Source: Dactylorhiza incarnata (lineage: Eukaryota > Streptophyta > Magnoliopsida > Asparagales > Orchidaceae). From it: a DNA stretch of 64,000 nucleotides. Positions 31,500 through 43,154 of the stretch are shown piece after piece. Below the pieces are notes generated by a model. It had not been told where the DNA came from, did no database searches, and worked only from the letters and a program-made list of their open reading frames with translations. Every line of letters begins with the position of its first letter. Position 1 is the stretch's first letter. The DNA lies in NCBI GenBank assembly GCA_033032865.1, contig JAWHQI010000005.1, positions 9,386,001 to 9,450,000 of the forward strand, written 5' to 3'. The translations under genes were made by a program, and so were the position numbers.

Positions 31500-34400
31500 T
31501 AGTGGATGCCCCTAGCAGTTACAGCGCCATCTTCGGACGGCCTCTCATCAGCGCGTTTCGATGCGTCCCATCCACCTTCCACCAGTGCCTCAAATTCAAC
31601 ACCGGAGGAATCCAGATTCGGGTCTGGGGAGACCCTAAGGTGGCGAGGCAGTGCTATGTGACTGTCGTCAACACCATCTCTTGGATGGGAGAAGCGGAGG
31701 AGTGGGACAAGGTGATGGAAGAGGTGGCCGAGGCCGAAGAGGAGGTGAGGTGGGAAGGAAGGAGGGGTGAAGGAATAGTTCATGCCCAAAAAGGGGTCAT
31801 TGAGGGGCCCAGGGCGGAGGAGGGGAAAGAGGGAGAGAAGGAAGAAGAGGCCTCGGGAGAAGGGGTGGAAGAGTTGATGGTGGTGGAAGAGGAAGAGATG
31901 GAGGAAGGAGCCAGGGGGCTCGCTTGTGGCGGAGAGGAGGACAGTGCCTGGGGGGAGCGATCCAGGTTGGAGGCAGTGGAGGAAGTGGTGGAGGTGGAGG
32001 TGACCACCAAGGCCAGAATAATTGAGAAAATCAGGATCAACGGGGATCTCATCCCGGAGGACCAGAGGGAGGTCTCGGCTTGCGTCCAAGACAACGTGGA
32101 CGTCTTCGCATGGAGTGCCGCGAAGATGCCGGGGATCGACGCGGATGTGGCGTGCCATCGCCTCAACCTCGACCCCGGCACTCGCCCCATCCGCCAGAAG
32201 AAGAGGTCCACTGCTGACAAGCTGGAGACACCTATTCAGGAGGAGGTGAACAAGCTCGTCAAAGCTGGTTTTGTATCGGAGATCCAGTACCCAGGCTGGG
32301 TCTCCAACGTAGTAATGGTGAAAAAAGGGGATGGTAAGTGCAGGATGTGCGTTGATTTTTCAAGGCTAAATAAATCATGCCCCAAGGATTGTTACCCCTT
32401 GCCTAGAATCGACGCGCTGGTTGACTCAGTCGTCGGTTTCTCTATAATGTCCCTTCTAGATGCTTTCTCAGGTTATCACCAAATTCGCATGCACCCGCCC
32501 GACATCAAAGATGTCTCCTTCATCACGGGAGATGAATGCTATTGTTATAAGATGATGCCTTTTGGGCTCAAGAATGCAGGGGCCACATACCAACGGATGA
32601 TGGACAGGGTCTTCCAAGAGCAAAAGAGAAGGAACCTAGAGGTCTATGTTGATGACCTCATGGTAAAGAGCAGGACCTCAAGTCTCACCTCCGAGACCTT
32701 GAAGAGACCTTTGGGACTTTACGGAAGTACAAGATGAAGCTCAACCCCCTGAAGTGTGTCTTCGGGGCTAGCAGGGGAAAATTCCTAGGCCACTTGCTCA
32801 CCCCGGCGGGGGTCGAGCCTAACCCCGACAAGGTTAAAGCAATCTTGGAGTTGGGGTCGCCAAGAAACGCGAAGGAAGTTCAACGCCTCAAAGGAAAATT
32901 GGTCGGGCTCAGCAGGTTCCTCTCTAAGGCGGGTGAGAAGTGTGACCCCTTCTTCAAGGTGCTCCGAGGAAACAAGAAATTCGAATGGACCTCAGAATGT
33001 GTGGAAGCTTTCCAAGCTTTGAAAGGACAACTCACCCAGACCCCACTACTCCATGGTCCAAGGAAAGGGGAGGACCTATCTCTATATTTAGGGGTAGGAT
33101 CGGGGGCGGTAAGTTCGGTGCTGGTTCGGGAAGAAGGGAGAAAGCAATTCCCCATCTACTACGTCAGCCGAGTGCTGAGGAAGGCAGAGCTCCGATACCC
33201 AATTTTGGAGAAGTTGGCAATCGCCTTGGTGGTATCAGCCCGAAAGTTTAGGCCATACTTCCAAGCACACTCGATCAAAGTGGTGACCGACCACCCGCTT
33301 TGAAAAGTCATGGAGGGGGTGGAACATTCGGGAAGGTTAGCCAAATGGTCCGTGGAGCTGAGTGAGTTCGACATTGCGTTCGTGCCTAGGACGTCAATCA
33401 AGGCACAAGCGGTGGCAGATTTCATGGCGGACTACGCAACTGAAGTAGGGGAGCATGAGTCACCCTAATCGGTCGCCTGGAAGATGCTAGTGGACAGTGC
33501 GTCAGGGAATCATTCCTATGGAGGAGGGATCATCCTGATAAGCCCCCAAGGAACAAAGATCGAGCAGGCCCTGAGCATCCATTTCCCTATTACCAACAAC
33601 CAAGCCGAGTACGAGGCAGTAATAGCGGGCCTGCGGTTGGCTAGGGAGCTAGGGGTGCAGGATGTGGAGGTCTCAACGGACTCCATGGTGGTGGCATGCA
33701 AAATCAGGGGAGAATTCGAAGCAAGAGAACCGACCCTCCAACGCTACCTAGAGAAGGTCAAGGGGATCATAGGCCAATTTTGCACCTTTTCCATCACACA
33801 TGTGCCAAGGGAGGAGAGCACCCCGGCGGACCTACTAGCCAAGTTCGGTCCTCGGGCGGGGGGAACTGTGTCAGAACTCTTTCGACCTTCCGTTGAAGAA
33901 GGGGAGATGATGGAGGTAGATCAGCATGCATCATGGATGGATCCCCTCATCACCTTCCTAACATCAGGAAAGTTCCCCGAGGGAGATGTTGACAGGCGGC
34001 GGTTCAGGTACAAATCTGCATACTACTCCTTACATGCCGGATTGCTATACCGAAAAACACTCTCGGGGCTCCTGGCTCGTTGCGTGTTTGAGGAGGAGGT
34101 CCCGAGGGTCCTTGAAGAAATCCACTCCGGGGAGTGTGGCAGTCACTCCGGGAGCCGGACTTTGGAGGGGAGAGTGCTGAGATAAGGCTACTTCTGGCCT
34201 ACCCTCCGCAAGGACGCAGCGGGATTCGCAAGGAAGTGTTCAAAGTGCCAATCTATGCTCCACTCCAACTCCTCCCATCTCAAAGGCTCCGGACCATCAC
34301 AACTCCGTGGCCCTTTGCTATATGGGGATTGGATTTGGTGGGACCTTTCCCCCAGGCAAGCGGCCAAAGGAAGTTCCTGCTGGTGATGATAGATTATTTT

Positions 34401-35130
34401 TCCAAATGGATCGAGGTGAAGGCGCTGGCCAAGGTAACGTCCCAGGTAGTGAGAAACTTCGTTTGGGGTGAAACCATTTGCAGGCATGGGCTCCTCTAGC
34501 CATCGTGACGGATAATGGACCCCAATTCGCCAGCGAGGAATTTGTTAGTTTTTGCACCCAACTCGGCATAGACCTCAGGTTCGCGTCGGTCCACCACCCC
34601 AAGAGCAACGACCAGGTGGAGGCCGCGAACAAGATAATTATCAGTCTACTGAAGAAGAAGGTAGAGAATCTCATAGGCAATTGGGTGGAGCAACTACCTT
34701 CGGTCCTATGGGCTCTGAGAACTACTCCAAGCACGGCCACGGGGGAGACCCCTTTTAAGCTATCCCATGGGTCCGAGGCCGTTCTCCCGATAGAGTTCGA
34801 AGTCAAAACCCCCAGGGTGATCACCGCGGGCGAAGGGGATGGAGAATGGTTAATAAAGAATGATACAGAGCAAAGGTTGTCCCTGGACCTGGTAGAAGAG
34901 CTCTGAGACCTCGCTACTGTCCGACAGGAGGAAGTCAAGAGACGGATGGCCAAGTACTTCGACCAGCACATCAGGATAAAGCACTTCAGAAAATGAGATT
35001 TAGTACTAAAGAAGGTTGACGCGGCCGGAAGAGGAGCCGCGGTTGGTAAGCTAGAGCCCAATTGGGAGGGGTCTTACATTATAAGTGAAGTGCTCAAGTC
35101 GGGGGGATATCACCTTCGGGATGTGGATGG
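31496..35130 (+). pseudogene. E4 pol (protease end, RT, RNase H, integrase), degenerate
   Basis: 31496-32737: protease end, an E-rich linker, and RT with LDAFSGYHQI, MPFGLKNAGATYQ and YVDDL. A frameshift near 32700 leads to 32734-33303 (RT thumb, LGHLLTPAG, and RNase H connection FLSKAGEKC). TGA at 33301-33303 and TAA at 33466-33468 are in frame. RNase H follows with VDSASGN and NNQAEYEA (33484-34185). TAA at 34183-34185 and frameshifts follow. Integrase: GLDLVGPFPQ, VMIDYFSKWIE, IVTDNGPQF and the E of NDQVEAANK (34300-34906). The C-terminal DLVLKKVDAAGRG part has a further stop and runs into the 95-bp array. Not translatable as one protein. Confidence 0.88.
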
Positions 35131-35132
35131 GG

Positions 35133-36570
35133 TTTCTCGGTGCTGGAATGCCCCAGATCGATTCCGCTGCCGGGCTCTCAAAGATGGTGGGTCAGGTTGA
35201 TCTCCGGAGAGGCTGGCTAGGTTTCAAGTGGTTTGGTGCTAGAATGCCCAAGATCGAATCCGCTGTCGGGCTCTCATAGACGGTGGGTCAGGTTGATCTC
35301 TGGAGAGGCTGGCAAGGTTTCAAGTGGTTTGGTGCTGGAATGCCCCGGATCGATTCCGCTGTAAGGCTCTCATAGACAGTGGGTCAGGTTGATCTCTGGA
35401 GAGGCTGGCAAGGATTCAAATGGTTTGGTGATGGAATGCCCCAGATCGATTCCGCTGTTGGGCTCTCATAGACGGTGGGTCAGGTTGATCTCTGGAGAGG
35501 CTGGCAAGGTTTCGAGTGGTTTGGTGCTGGAATGCCCCAGATCGATTCCACTGTCGGGCTCTCATAGATGGTGGGTCAGGTTGATCTCTGGAGAGGCTGG
35601 CTAGGTTTCAAGTGGTTTGGTGCTGGAATGCCCCAGATCGATGCCGCTGCCGGGCTCTCATAGACGGTGGGTCAGGTTGATCTCTGGAGAGGCTGGCAAG
35701 GTTTCGAGTGGTTTGGTGCTGGAATGCCCCAGATCGATTCTGCTGTCGGGCTCTCATAGACGGTGGGTCAGGTTGATCTCTGGAGAGGCTGACAGGTTTC
35801 AAGTGGTTTGGTGCTGGAATGCCCCAGATCGATTCCGCTGCCGGGCACTCATAGACGGTGGGTCAGGTTGATCTCTGGAGAGGCTGGCAAGGTTTCAAGT
35901 GGTTTGATGCTGGAATGCCCCAGATCGATTCCGCTGCCGGGCTCTCATAGACGGTGGGTCAGGTTGATCTCTGGAGAGGCTGGCAAGGTTTCAAGTGGTT
36001 TGGTGCTGGAAAGCCCCAGATCGATTCCGCTGCCGGGCTCTCATAGACGGTGGGTCAAGTTGATCTCTAGAGAGGCTGGCAAGGTTTCGAGTGGTTTGGT
36101 GCTGGAATGCCTCAGATCGATTCCGCTACCGGGATGTCATAGACGGTGGGTCAAGTTGATCTCTGGAGAGTCTGGCTAGGTTTCAAGTGGTTTGGTGCTG
36201 GAATGCCCCAAATCGATTCCGCTGTCGGGCTCTCATAGATGGTGGGTCAGGTTGATCTCTGGAGAGGCTGGCAAGGTTTCAAGTACTTTGGTGCTGGAAT
36301 GCCCCAGATCGATTCCGCTGTTGGGCTCTCATAAACGGTGGGTCAGGTTGATCTCTGGAGAGGCTGGCAAGGTTTCAAGTGATTTGGTGCTGGAATGCCC
36401 CAGATCGATTCCGCTGCCGGGCTCTCATAGACGGGGTCAGGTTGATCTCTGTAGAGGCTGGCAAGGTTTTAAGTGGTTTGGTGCTGGAATGCCCCAGATC
36501 GATTCCGCTGTCGGGCTCTCATAGACGGTGGGTCAGGTTGATCTCTGGAGAGGCTGGCAACATCGCAAGT
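35133..36570. repeat. 95-bp tandem array, about 15 copies (E4)
   Basis: Units of about 95-96 bp contain GCCCCAGATCGATTCCGCTG, CTCATAGACGGTGGGTCAGG and GAGAGGCTGGCAAGGTTTC. Steps between GGGTCAGGTTGATCTC words run from about 35190 to 36528. The first unit overlaps the end of integrase (SRCWNAPDRF), so the unit arose from the pol end and the sequence just 3' of it. One unit has a 4-bp loss near 36432. Long plus-strand frames here are repeat artefacts. Confidence 0.95.
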
Positions 36571-37221
36571 GGTTTGGGTAAGCAAATAGGTTACTCATGG
36601 CGAGAGGTCTGGCTCGCAAGCGACCTCAAAGCCCGGGCGAGGCGGGACCAGGGGTCCGTTTGCATAAGGGAATAGATCGCGGCAGAGCGGCTGAGTCCGC
36701 CGATCGCAAATTTACTTATGAGTTTCAGTGGCGCGAGTAAAGATGGCGAGCCAGAGAGGGCCCATTTTCGCGGTGGTCCATGGATAACGATAAGAGCTCG
36801 CAAAAGGCGAGTGCGAGCAAGGCAGGCTAATACCGGCCCCTCTCGCAAGGTTCCCCAACAGGGTACATCCCACGTAAGGATAAGGGTCTACAACCTGAGT
36901 CTTACCATCGCCGCAGAAGAGAAGGGGGCGAGAGCTACCTAGGTATAATACGGCGAAGGGAGAATTGTCAATTAAAGAGACGCGGGCGCGAGCATCAAAA
37001 CGAAAGTTTTAAAGGCACGAGCATAAGAAAATCTAGATCGCGCGAGCACGAATGAAAGAGCGCATGCGAATAAGAAGTAAGGAAATAACATTGGAAAGAT
37101 AGACAAAGTGTTTCTTTTCATTCTTCAAAAAAGATTACAGTCCAACGGCAGGCTCGCCGGAAAAAAGAAAGTTTTTACATTATAAACAACAAAAAATTAA
37201 GGCGGCTCGCCAGGTAGCTCT
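36571..37221. other. E4 3' untranslated spacer
   Basis: No coding frame recognised. It carries many GCGAG/CTCGC words and lies between the tandem array and the end of antisense gene B. Confidence 0.6.
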
Positions 37222-37536
37222 TTAGTCACTCTCGCGGTCCTCTGCCTCGGAGATGGGCGCAAACAAGTCAGGGACGACTTCTTCCGCAGTGAATTCCACG
37301 GCGTCGGGAACGATCATATCCGCCCCTTTGAGAGTGTCGAGGACGAGCTCCGCGATCTCCATCGACCTTTTGCGATCGACTTCTTTTTCTTCTCGCGACT
37401 GACCGCGAGTCCCAGCTCGCGGAGGAGGGGGAGAAAGCACCGCCAAGGTCAGATCACGAACCTGGGCCTTGAGGCAAGTGTTCTCCATCTCCAGGTCGGC
37501 GATCCTCGCGTGGAGCTGGCTGACGGACTCGGCATC

Positions 37537-37607
37537 CTGCGAAAAGCGGGTTAGCCAGAGGAAATGCGAAGCGAGACAGAAAAAGATTTCTGCAAAGCAT
37601 TGCTTAC
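37537..37607 (-). other. 71-nt intron in E4 antisense gene B
   Basis: GGATTG|GTAAGC ... TTTTCGCAG|GATGCC, phase 0, joining a coiled-coil exon (ASLQGGL) to DAESVSQLHARIADLEMEN, which continues the heptads. Confidence 0.65.
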
Positions 37608-38819
37608 CAATCCGCCTTGAAGGCTGGCGAGGAGGCCCTCAGACAAGGCATCCTTCCCTTTAAGTTTCACGACCTCGTCAGCGGACTTCCGGAGCTCAAC
37701 GTTGAGCTCTTTAATTTCCTTGTCTGCGGTGAAGTAGCGGCGACCCACCATATGGGTAAGCTCTGTCGCCCGGAATTGGGCATGCATGGCCTCGTACACA
37801 AGCCCTTTCTAGGTATAGGCCCGGAAGAGGGAGGCGTACTCGCGACCGTAAAGCCCGAAGGCGAGGGCGATCACCACCCCTCAGATTTTGTCACCCTCCA
37901 CCCAGGAAGGGAGGAGGGAGGAGCAGACGACCTTGTTCCGCTCGGGGTCCCACGCGAGCACTGGCTCGCCGACCGCGTCCGCAAGCTTCATGCCGAGCCC
38001 GAAGTTCGTGTGGCTCGTCAGCTTGGGCTTGGCGGCCGCCTCCCCCAGCTCGCCACCCTCTTTGGCGAGCTCCCGATTCGCTACAAGAGAAGAGGGTAGA
38101 TCGGGTTTAGAGAGGTCCACGACCTCCTTCGCCTTGGCTGCAGAGGGGGCTTTCTTGGTCTTCTTCACCGCCCCCTGCGAGGCGGGCCGACGTGGAGGGA
38201 AGGATCACTTCTTCCCCGACGAGGAGCTTGGGATGTCGCGGAAGGCCTCGACGGCCACGCTCGTGAGCGGGCCCGAGGTGAGGGAGGAAGGAGGCGCGTG
38301 CGGAGGGTTGAGCGGAAGTTCACGCTCTCCTACAAAGATAACTAAGAGTGTTAGCTAATCGAAGGAGAGGAGAGGGGAGAGATTGGCGAGCGCGAGTCAA
38401 ACCTTCTCCTTAGGGGACAGGCGGCAACAGGTCCACCCGCTCTCGAAGGAAGGCGACCTCAAAGTTCTTTCCTTTGAGGTACTGGTATAAACTCGCATCA
38501 AAACCCCCTAGCAAGGCTGGAGGGCGATAAACGGCCTCATCTCGCTGGGTGGTGTGTAAGAGATGTGGCCGAAAGGGCCCTTCACCAGGACGAACTTCTG
38601 CGTCCAATAGTGAGACTTATTCACTGTCTCGCAGACGGTGACATGCTGGCTCGCAAAGTGAGCCGTCCCGTCCTTGTACGCGCGAAACGAGAAGACCTTG
38701 CGGAAGACGAGCAAGCTGAACTCGATCTTCTCCGCCCTAAGGTAACTGGCGAATGCGACCACCGCGACGATCGCGTTCGGCGTCAGCTGGCTCGGCAGAA
38801 CGCCGAAGTACTTGAGCAC

Positions 38820-38873
38820 CTAGAAAATTCGTCAGGACGAGTCAGGAATGTATCGGTCAGGAAACAGACGTAC
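38820..38873 (-). other. 54-nt intron in E4 antisense gene B
   Basis: CAA|GTACGTCTG ... TTTTCTAG|GTGCTC. Removing it restores the same frame and the alignment with E5 gene B, which has no intron there. It is short for a plant intron. Confidence 0.6.
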
Positions 38874-39247
38874 TTGGCGCACTTCTGGCCAAAGAGGGAG
38901 TCGCAGCCCATTCTCGAAATGAGCAATGGGGATAGCGAGCTCGTCGGTATGCGGATCACTGATGGTGTCTCGCTCGGTAGGGCAGCGAGCCACAAACCCA
39001 GAGTGGATGTATTGATCGACGGTGGCCTGGTATTCTTCCTTCGTGAGGTTGCCGCAGAAGAAGAGACCCTCAAGGAAGGCCCCGGAGCACTTGGCCCGCC
39101 CCTCAGCTTCCGCGGCGTCGACCATGTTTCCTTCAATCTGCGAATCACAAAAGCCGCGAGAGAGAGCTAGGTTTGCAAGAGAGTTAGAAAGAGAGGGAGC
39201 GCGAAGGAGGAATAGTAAATGCGGTGGTTGAAAAAAAAAAGGTCGGC

Positions 39248-39255
39248 TATTTATA
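39248..39255 (-). promoter_or_regulatory. TATA box of E4 antisense gene B
   Basis: Minus strand CTATAAATAG, about 125 bp upstream of the gene B ATG and downstream of gene A. E5 gene B has the same box (47430-47437). Confidence 0.6.
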
Positions 39256-39639
39256 GAAATAAAAAAGGCGGGAAGAAGCTGAAGCGTCGGTGTCTGCGGA
39301 TAACGGATTCACGCGGTATTCTTCCGCCTCTAGGGGTCCTATTCGCTCCCGGCGAGTCGGCACCTTGTCGAACTTTCTCTCGTTAATTATCGGCGAGCTA
39401 GCGCTGAATAATAAAATAAAGCAAAACGCGAGGGCAAGACGCGAGTGCGAGTAATAGAGATATAAAAGTAGCCAAAGAATGAGCGAGTCAGGCATGGCGA
39501 AAGAAAAGGTAATGAACACAAGAAATAAGGGCTCGCAAGCGAGTCAAAGTATCATTATTACAGACTTGTTAAAAAGTGTTCGCGACCCCTCCCTACGGAG
39601 GGGGGGGGGGAGAAAAATGATAATACAAAGCGAGAATTC

Positions 39640-40860
39640 TTAGTATCGCAACCACTTCCAGCGACCGCGACCCCAGACGCCAGAGCGAGGGGGGACTCGC
39701 GGGTAGTGATACTCGCGAAGCGACCGGTTCTCCTGGCTCGTCAGCCGCATGTAATCGTCAATTCGGGCAATGTACACCCCGGGGGAGGTCGCATCGCCAT
39801 GATCGGTCGGTCGTACCTCGGCGAAGAGGCGCGCATTCGCACCCTCCATCGCGGCAAACCTTTCCTCATTAGCGAGCCGATCCAGCCTATTCTGTTCGTG
39901 CAGATCCCTCAGCAGGGCGGTATGGTTCTGGAATATCTCGGTGACCCGCCTCTTCATTCGCGCCGGATCACTGGGATCCCCCAGAAAATCAGCAACCTGA
40001 CCCGGCGAGGGGGGTGGAGATATCTCCAACGCTCCAGACTCCGACTCGGTGAGCGGGGTCATGTGGTCACCTGCGGAGTAGAAGTCAGCAAAAAGGTAGA
40101 AAACGACACTCAATGGCGACAGTCTAACCTAGTGGAGGAATTTGAGTACTGGGCCGCTGGCGAGAGGTGCCCGGCTAGCCTCAGAATGCTTCAACAAAGG
40201 CAGGGGTAAGAGCCTTACCCAGACCGGGAGCGAACACGGATCTAGAGCCGAGCCCGGGCTCGGCAATCAACGTCCAGCCAGGGCTCCTTTGTCCCAGGAG
40301 ACCGAATCCAGGTGTGACGATGGACTGGTTCGGCAGGGTGGGCGAGTCCACCGGAGGAGGAACTTGTTCTTCCAAGGCCGCGAGAGGAGACACTGCATAA
40401 GGGGTAGGTGTGATTTGGCAAGTCGAGAGACGTGAAGGAAGACAAGGTGAATCACTCACCTCATTGCGAAGGCGAGTCCCGTCGGCTGACGACACTCGCA
40501 TCCACGAGAAGAGCGTCAGCTCCGCCCGTAGAAGGGAGGTGGGTTTCTGTGGTTGTCCTCCCCAAGGCGTTCTCATCTGGGGGAGCGTTCTGCGAGTAAG
40601 ATAAGTAAGGTCAAAAGAAGAAGACGTTAAATCAGCAAACTTGACGGTAGTACCTGGGAGGCGAGCACATCAGGGGGGGAGTGCGGTGAAAGAGAGGACC
40701 CACCCTCGCCGATCAAGCGCCGGACGGCCATTGCTGTTTTGTTGGAGGGCGGAGGCGGAGAGCGCCGCTGAGAAATCCAAGAGGCGATGGCGGCAGCTTT
40801 TCCCTTCTGGGCCGCTTGCGAGGCTTTCAGGCGAGCCAACATTTCTTCTTCTTTAGACAT
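39640..40860 (-). pseudogene. E4 antisense gene A (spliced, coiled-coil rich)
   Basis: ATG at 40860-40858 (MSKEEEMLARLKASQAAQKG), about 75 bp downstream of a minus-strand TATAAATA. Exon 1 ends at CCCAG|GTACTA near 40653. An acceptor TTACTCGCAG lies near 40592, and a strong donor AATGAG|GTGAGT near 40463 follows an in-frame TGA, so the product could be short or the frame decayed. 40098-39640 encodes MTPLTESESGALEISPPPSP and a helical part (residues RMKRRVTEIFQNHTALLRDL and NRLDRLANEERFAAMEG) ending WKWLRY. Gene order A then B is the same as in E5. No family recognised. Confidence 0.5.
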
Positions 40861-40934
40861 CGCGTTGGGGCTCGCGGCGAGTAAGAAAGGGGAGAGAAGA
40901 GCGAAAAAGTCTGAATGTCGAACGGGAAGGGTGG

Positions 40935-40942
40935 TATTTATA
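40935..40942 (-). promoter_or_regulatory. TATA box of E4 antisense gene A
   Basis: Minus strand ACTATAAATACC, about 75 bp upstream of the ATG and 116 bp inside the 3' LTR, so this promoter is internal to the element, not part of the LTR. Confidence 0.6.
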
Positions 40943-41043
40943 GTAGTGGGCATGGGGCCCACCGAAAGATTCTCGCCACGTCACCAGGGGATCGGCGAAT
41001 ACCAGGGATTGGACGATTCTTCGCGAGCCTAAAAAGCCTCGCG

Positions 41044-41057
41044 AAGAGCGGGGATTG
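41044..41057 (+). promoter_or_regulatory. E4 polypurine tract
   Basis: AAGAGCGGGGATTG directly before the 3' LTR start TGTACAACC. Confidence 0.7.
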
Positions 41058-42472
41058 TGTACAACCCCGATATTCCCCTAAAGGTAAACCAAGATGGAGG
41101 AATCAACAAGCAAAAGTAATGTGGGGAGGAATGCATATCAATAGGCAGAAAGTAAGAGAGAGAATAAAACTTACATGTGTCCTCTGCGTTCGACGAACGA
41201 CGCTCTGCGTTCGACGAACGACGTTCTGCGTTCAACGAAATCTGAGCAGCACTCGACGATCCCGCCCCAGCTCAGTGGTCGACGAACAGATTGTTACCAT
41301 GGTCGACGCTTTCCTGAGTTTGACGAACTCCGTTGTCCGTTCGACGAAATTGTTTCTCAGTCCGACGGCCATCTCAGCGGCTACCTCTATCCCGTCCCAG
41401 CGGACCCGCTGGGACGAGCACTTGTCTCAGCGGAAGAACTCGCAGGAGGAAACGCAAGACCAGGCATCAATGGACATCGCCGGTAGGAAGCGAGCGGGGT
41501 CCTCACGGGCCGCTCGTCCAGAAGGGGTCTCAGATCTGACAGGCGAAAGAGGTGGCCAAGAAGGCGAACCAGAGCTTTTAAAGGTCACTCGCGGGAAGGG
41601 GCATGATTCGTGTCCCCGTGAGCCCGAGTCTCAAGGTCAACCGGCGAGAATGCAAGCGAGCCGGGTACTCGCTGGCTGCTCGCAAGAAGGCGAGCGAGCC
41701 GAGTACTCGCCGGCTACTCGCAAGAAGGCGAGCAAGCCGAGTACTCGCCGACTGCTCGCGAGAAGGCAGACGAGTCGAATTTCTTCAAAGCCTTCGGGTT
41801 CGACGAAATCCGCCCTGCGTTTGACGAACGCCGAGTATTTGGTGAGATCGTCGAACTCCATTCAGCGTTCGACGAATTTCGTTCCCCGCTCGACGAACTC
41901 ACCTCCCCGTTCGACGAAACCCATTCGATAAACTCGTCTCTCCGTTCGACGAACCCCGTTCGACGAATTCATGTCTCTCACGAGTAGTGTTCTCGTAAAC
42001 CATTCGTCCGTAAACTGAAGGGGTGGAGTTACTCCTCTGCCCCTGGTGGTCTGCAGGCATCCCCTCCAAACAGCGGAGTTTGGCTGTTAGCAGGCCAAAA
42101 TGGAGGTGCGTTTAGTAAAACCAAAATGCGGAATTCCGCTATTGACAGACCATGAACAAAAAGCTATAAATAGACCTTAAAGGGCACTTTGAGAGAGGAT
42201 TCCGATCTCAGATCTCTGAGCTTCTTCTTCTTCCTTGGTTACTTTGGTTCAGCTCTCTAGCTCTCCAAGGTGCCCAAGTCTCGGCTTTGGCTTGGGAGGG
42301 GAAGCGCTCAACGATCTTTCGGGTTTGTGGTGGGACCTCCTCATTGCGACTAAGGTCTTAGTCCGTTTCCGAGTCTCCGATCTGCTCCTTTCAAGGGACT
42401 AGTAAGGGCTAGCTGCCCCTCAACTTGTTGAGGGCCCGAGCTTCACAAGAGACCGAGAAATCGGATTCAACA
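41058..42472 (+). repeat. E4 3' LTR
   Basis: 1,415 bp, TGTACAACC...GATTCAACA, matching 28159-29577. Confidence 0.95.
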
Positions 42473-42477
42473 CACAA

Positions 42478-42641
42478 CAACATACTCGCGATACATGATA
42501 TTATATGGGGCCTTGATAGGCCCAAACAGAACGACGAACTAGGCTAAAGATCCTCACAACTACCTCCGCACCATTTGTGGGTGTATTCGTCAGCGGAGGT
42601 GTAATCTACACCGCATCAATGTTGCCTGATGGGATAAACAT

Positions 42642-42703
<62 letters not shown>

Positions 42704-43154
42704 AACATGTGGCAGAATGAGGAAAGGTACTCAATAAAGTATCCTACACATGTATATTCAACATTAGCAGTACTGGTAGTAATAGCTGTAGAGTAAGTGA
42801 AGAAAAAGAACATATCATATAAACGTGCTCATACAAATTTATATGATATGGGTCCAAATGCAGGTATGCAAAATCAAAGTAACTTATCGTATAATTGCTC
42901 TCATTCTAACTTATAGGATAAGAGTATGCATATGCAATGCAATATCATGCGAAGTCAAATTATGCTGGTTAACTATTGTAGCTCTCATCGCAACACATAC
43001 ACACTATGTAGACATAGACTTGTCACCATCATGCATTATCATCCTGGAAAGATAACAATAATGAATCAGACTACCTTAACTTCTATGATGGTATCACACT
43101 GCACTTTCTTAGGCCTTCAAGTATGGATTAAGCCTTTGTAGTACTACGTGTGAC
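42478..43154. other. Flank with (TA)n microsatellite
   Basis: No gene seen. A TA dinucleotide run occupies 42646-42702. The rest is unremarkable AT-rich sequence continuous with 27839-28158 before E4 inserted. Confidence 0.6.

Larger units (their letters stand above)
37222..39125 (-). pseudogene. E4 antisense gene B (Transposase_28-like, spliced)
   Basis: The ATG at 39125-39123 lies about 125 bp downstream of a minus-strand TATAAATA (39255-39248). Exon 1 (39125-38874) encodes RCPTERDTI and AIPIAHFENGLRLPLWPEVRQ. An intron GTACG...TTCTAG (38873-38820, 54 nt, phase 0) follows, then VLKYFGVLPSQLTPNAIV (38819 on). E5 gene B reads RPPTEQEK, PIDHFDHGLRIPL and ILEYYGFVLAQLLPNSV at the same places without an intron. 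A frameshift lies near 38530. Downstream: a KKTKK-rich part (38168-37881), a coiled coil (37799-37608), a second clear intron (37607-37537, 71 nt, phase 0) and a Pro- and acid-rich tail ending EDRESD at 37222. Likely nuclear and DNA-associated if made; function unknown. Confidence 0.68.
28159..42472 (+). mobile_element. Tat-like gypsy element E4, full length, defective
   Basis: 14.3 kb with 1,419- and 1,415-bp LTRs and TSD CACAA (28154-28158, 42473-42477). Sense strand: gag, protease remnant, RT, RNase H, integrase (29634 to about 35130). Then come a 95-bp tandem array, two antisense genes (minus strand, 40860-37222), the polypurine tract and the 3' LTR. This order matches Tat-clade elements with antisense frames near the 3' LTR (Grande, Retand). 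LTRs differ by roughly 3-4% by eye. The left LTR start has TT instead of TG. Confidence 0.95.

Noticed and set aside
35608..36675. Repetitive frames of the ECPRSIPLPGSHRRWVRLIS type
   Set aside because: Direct translation of the 95-bp tandem array, present in several frames.
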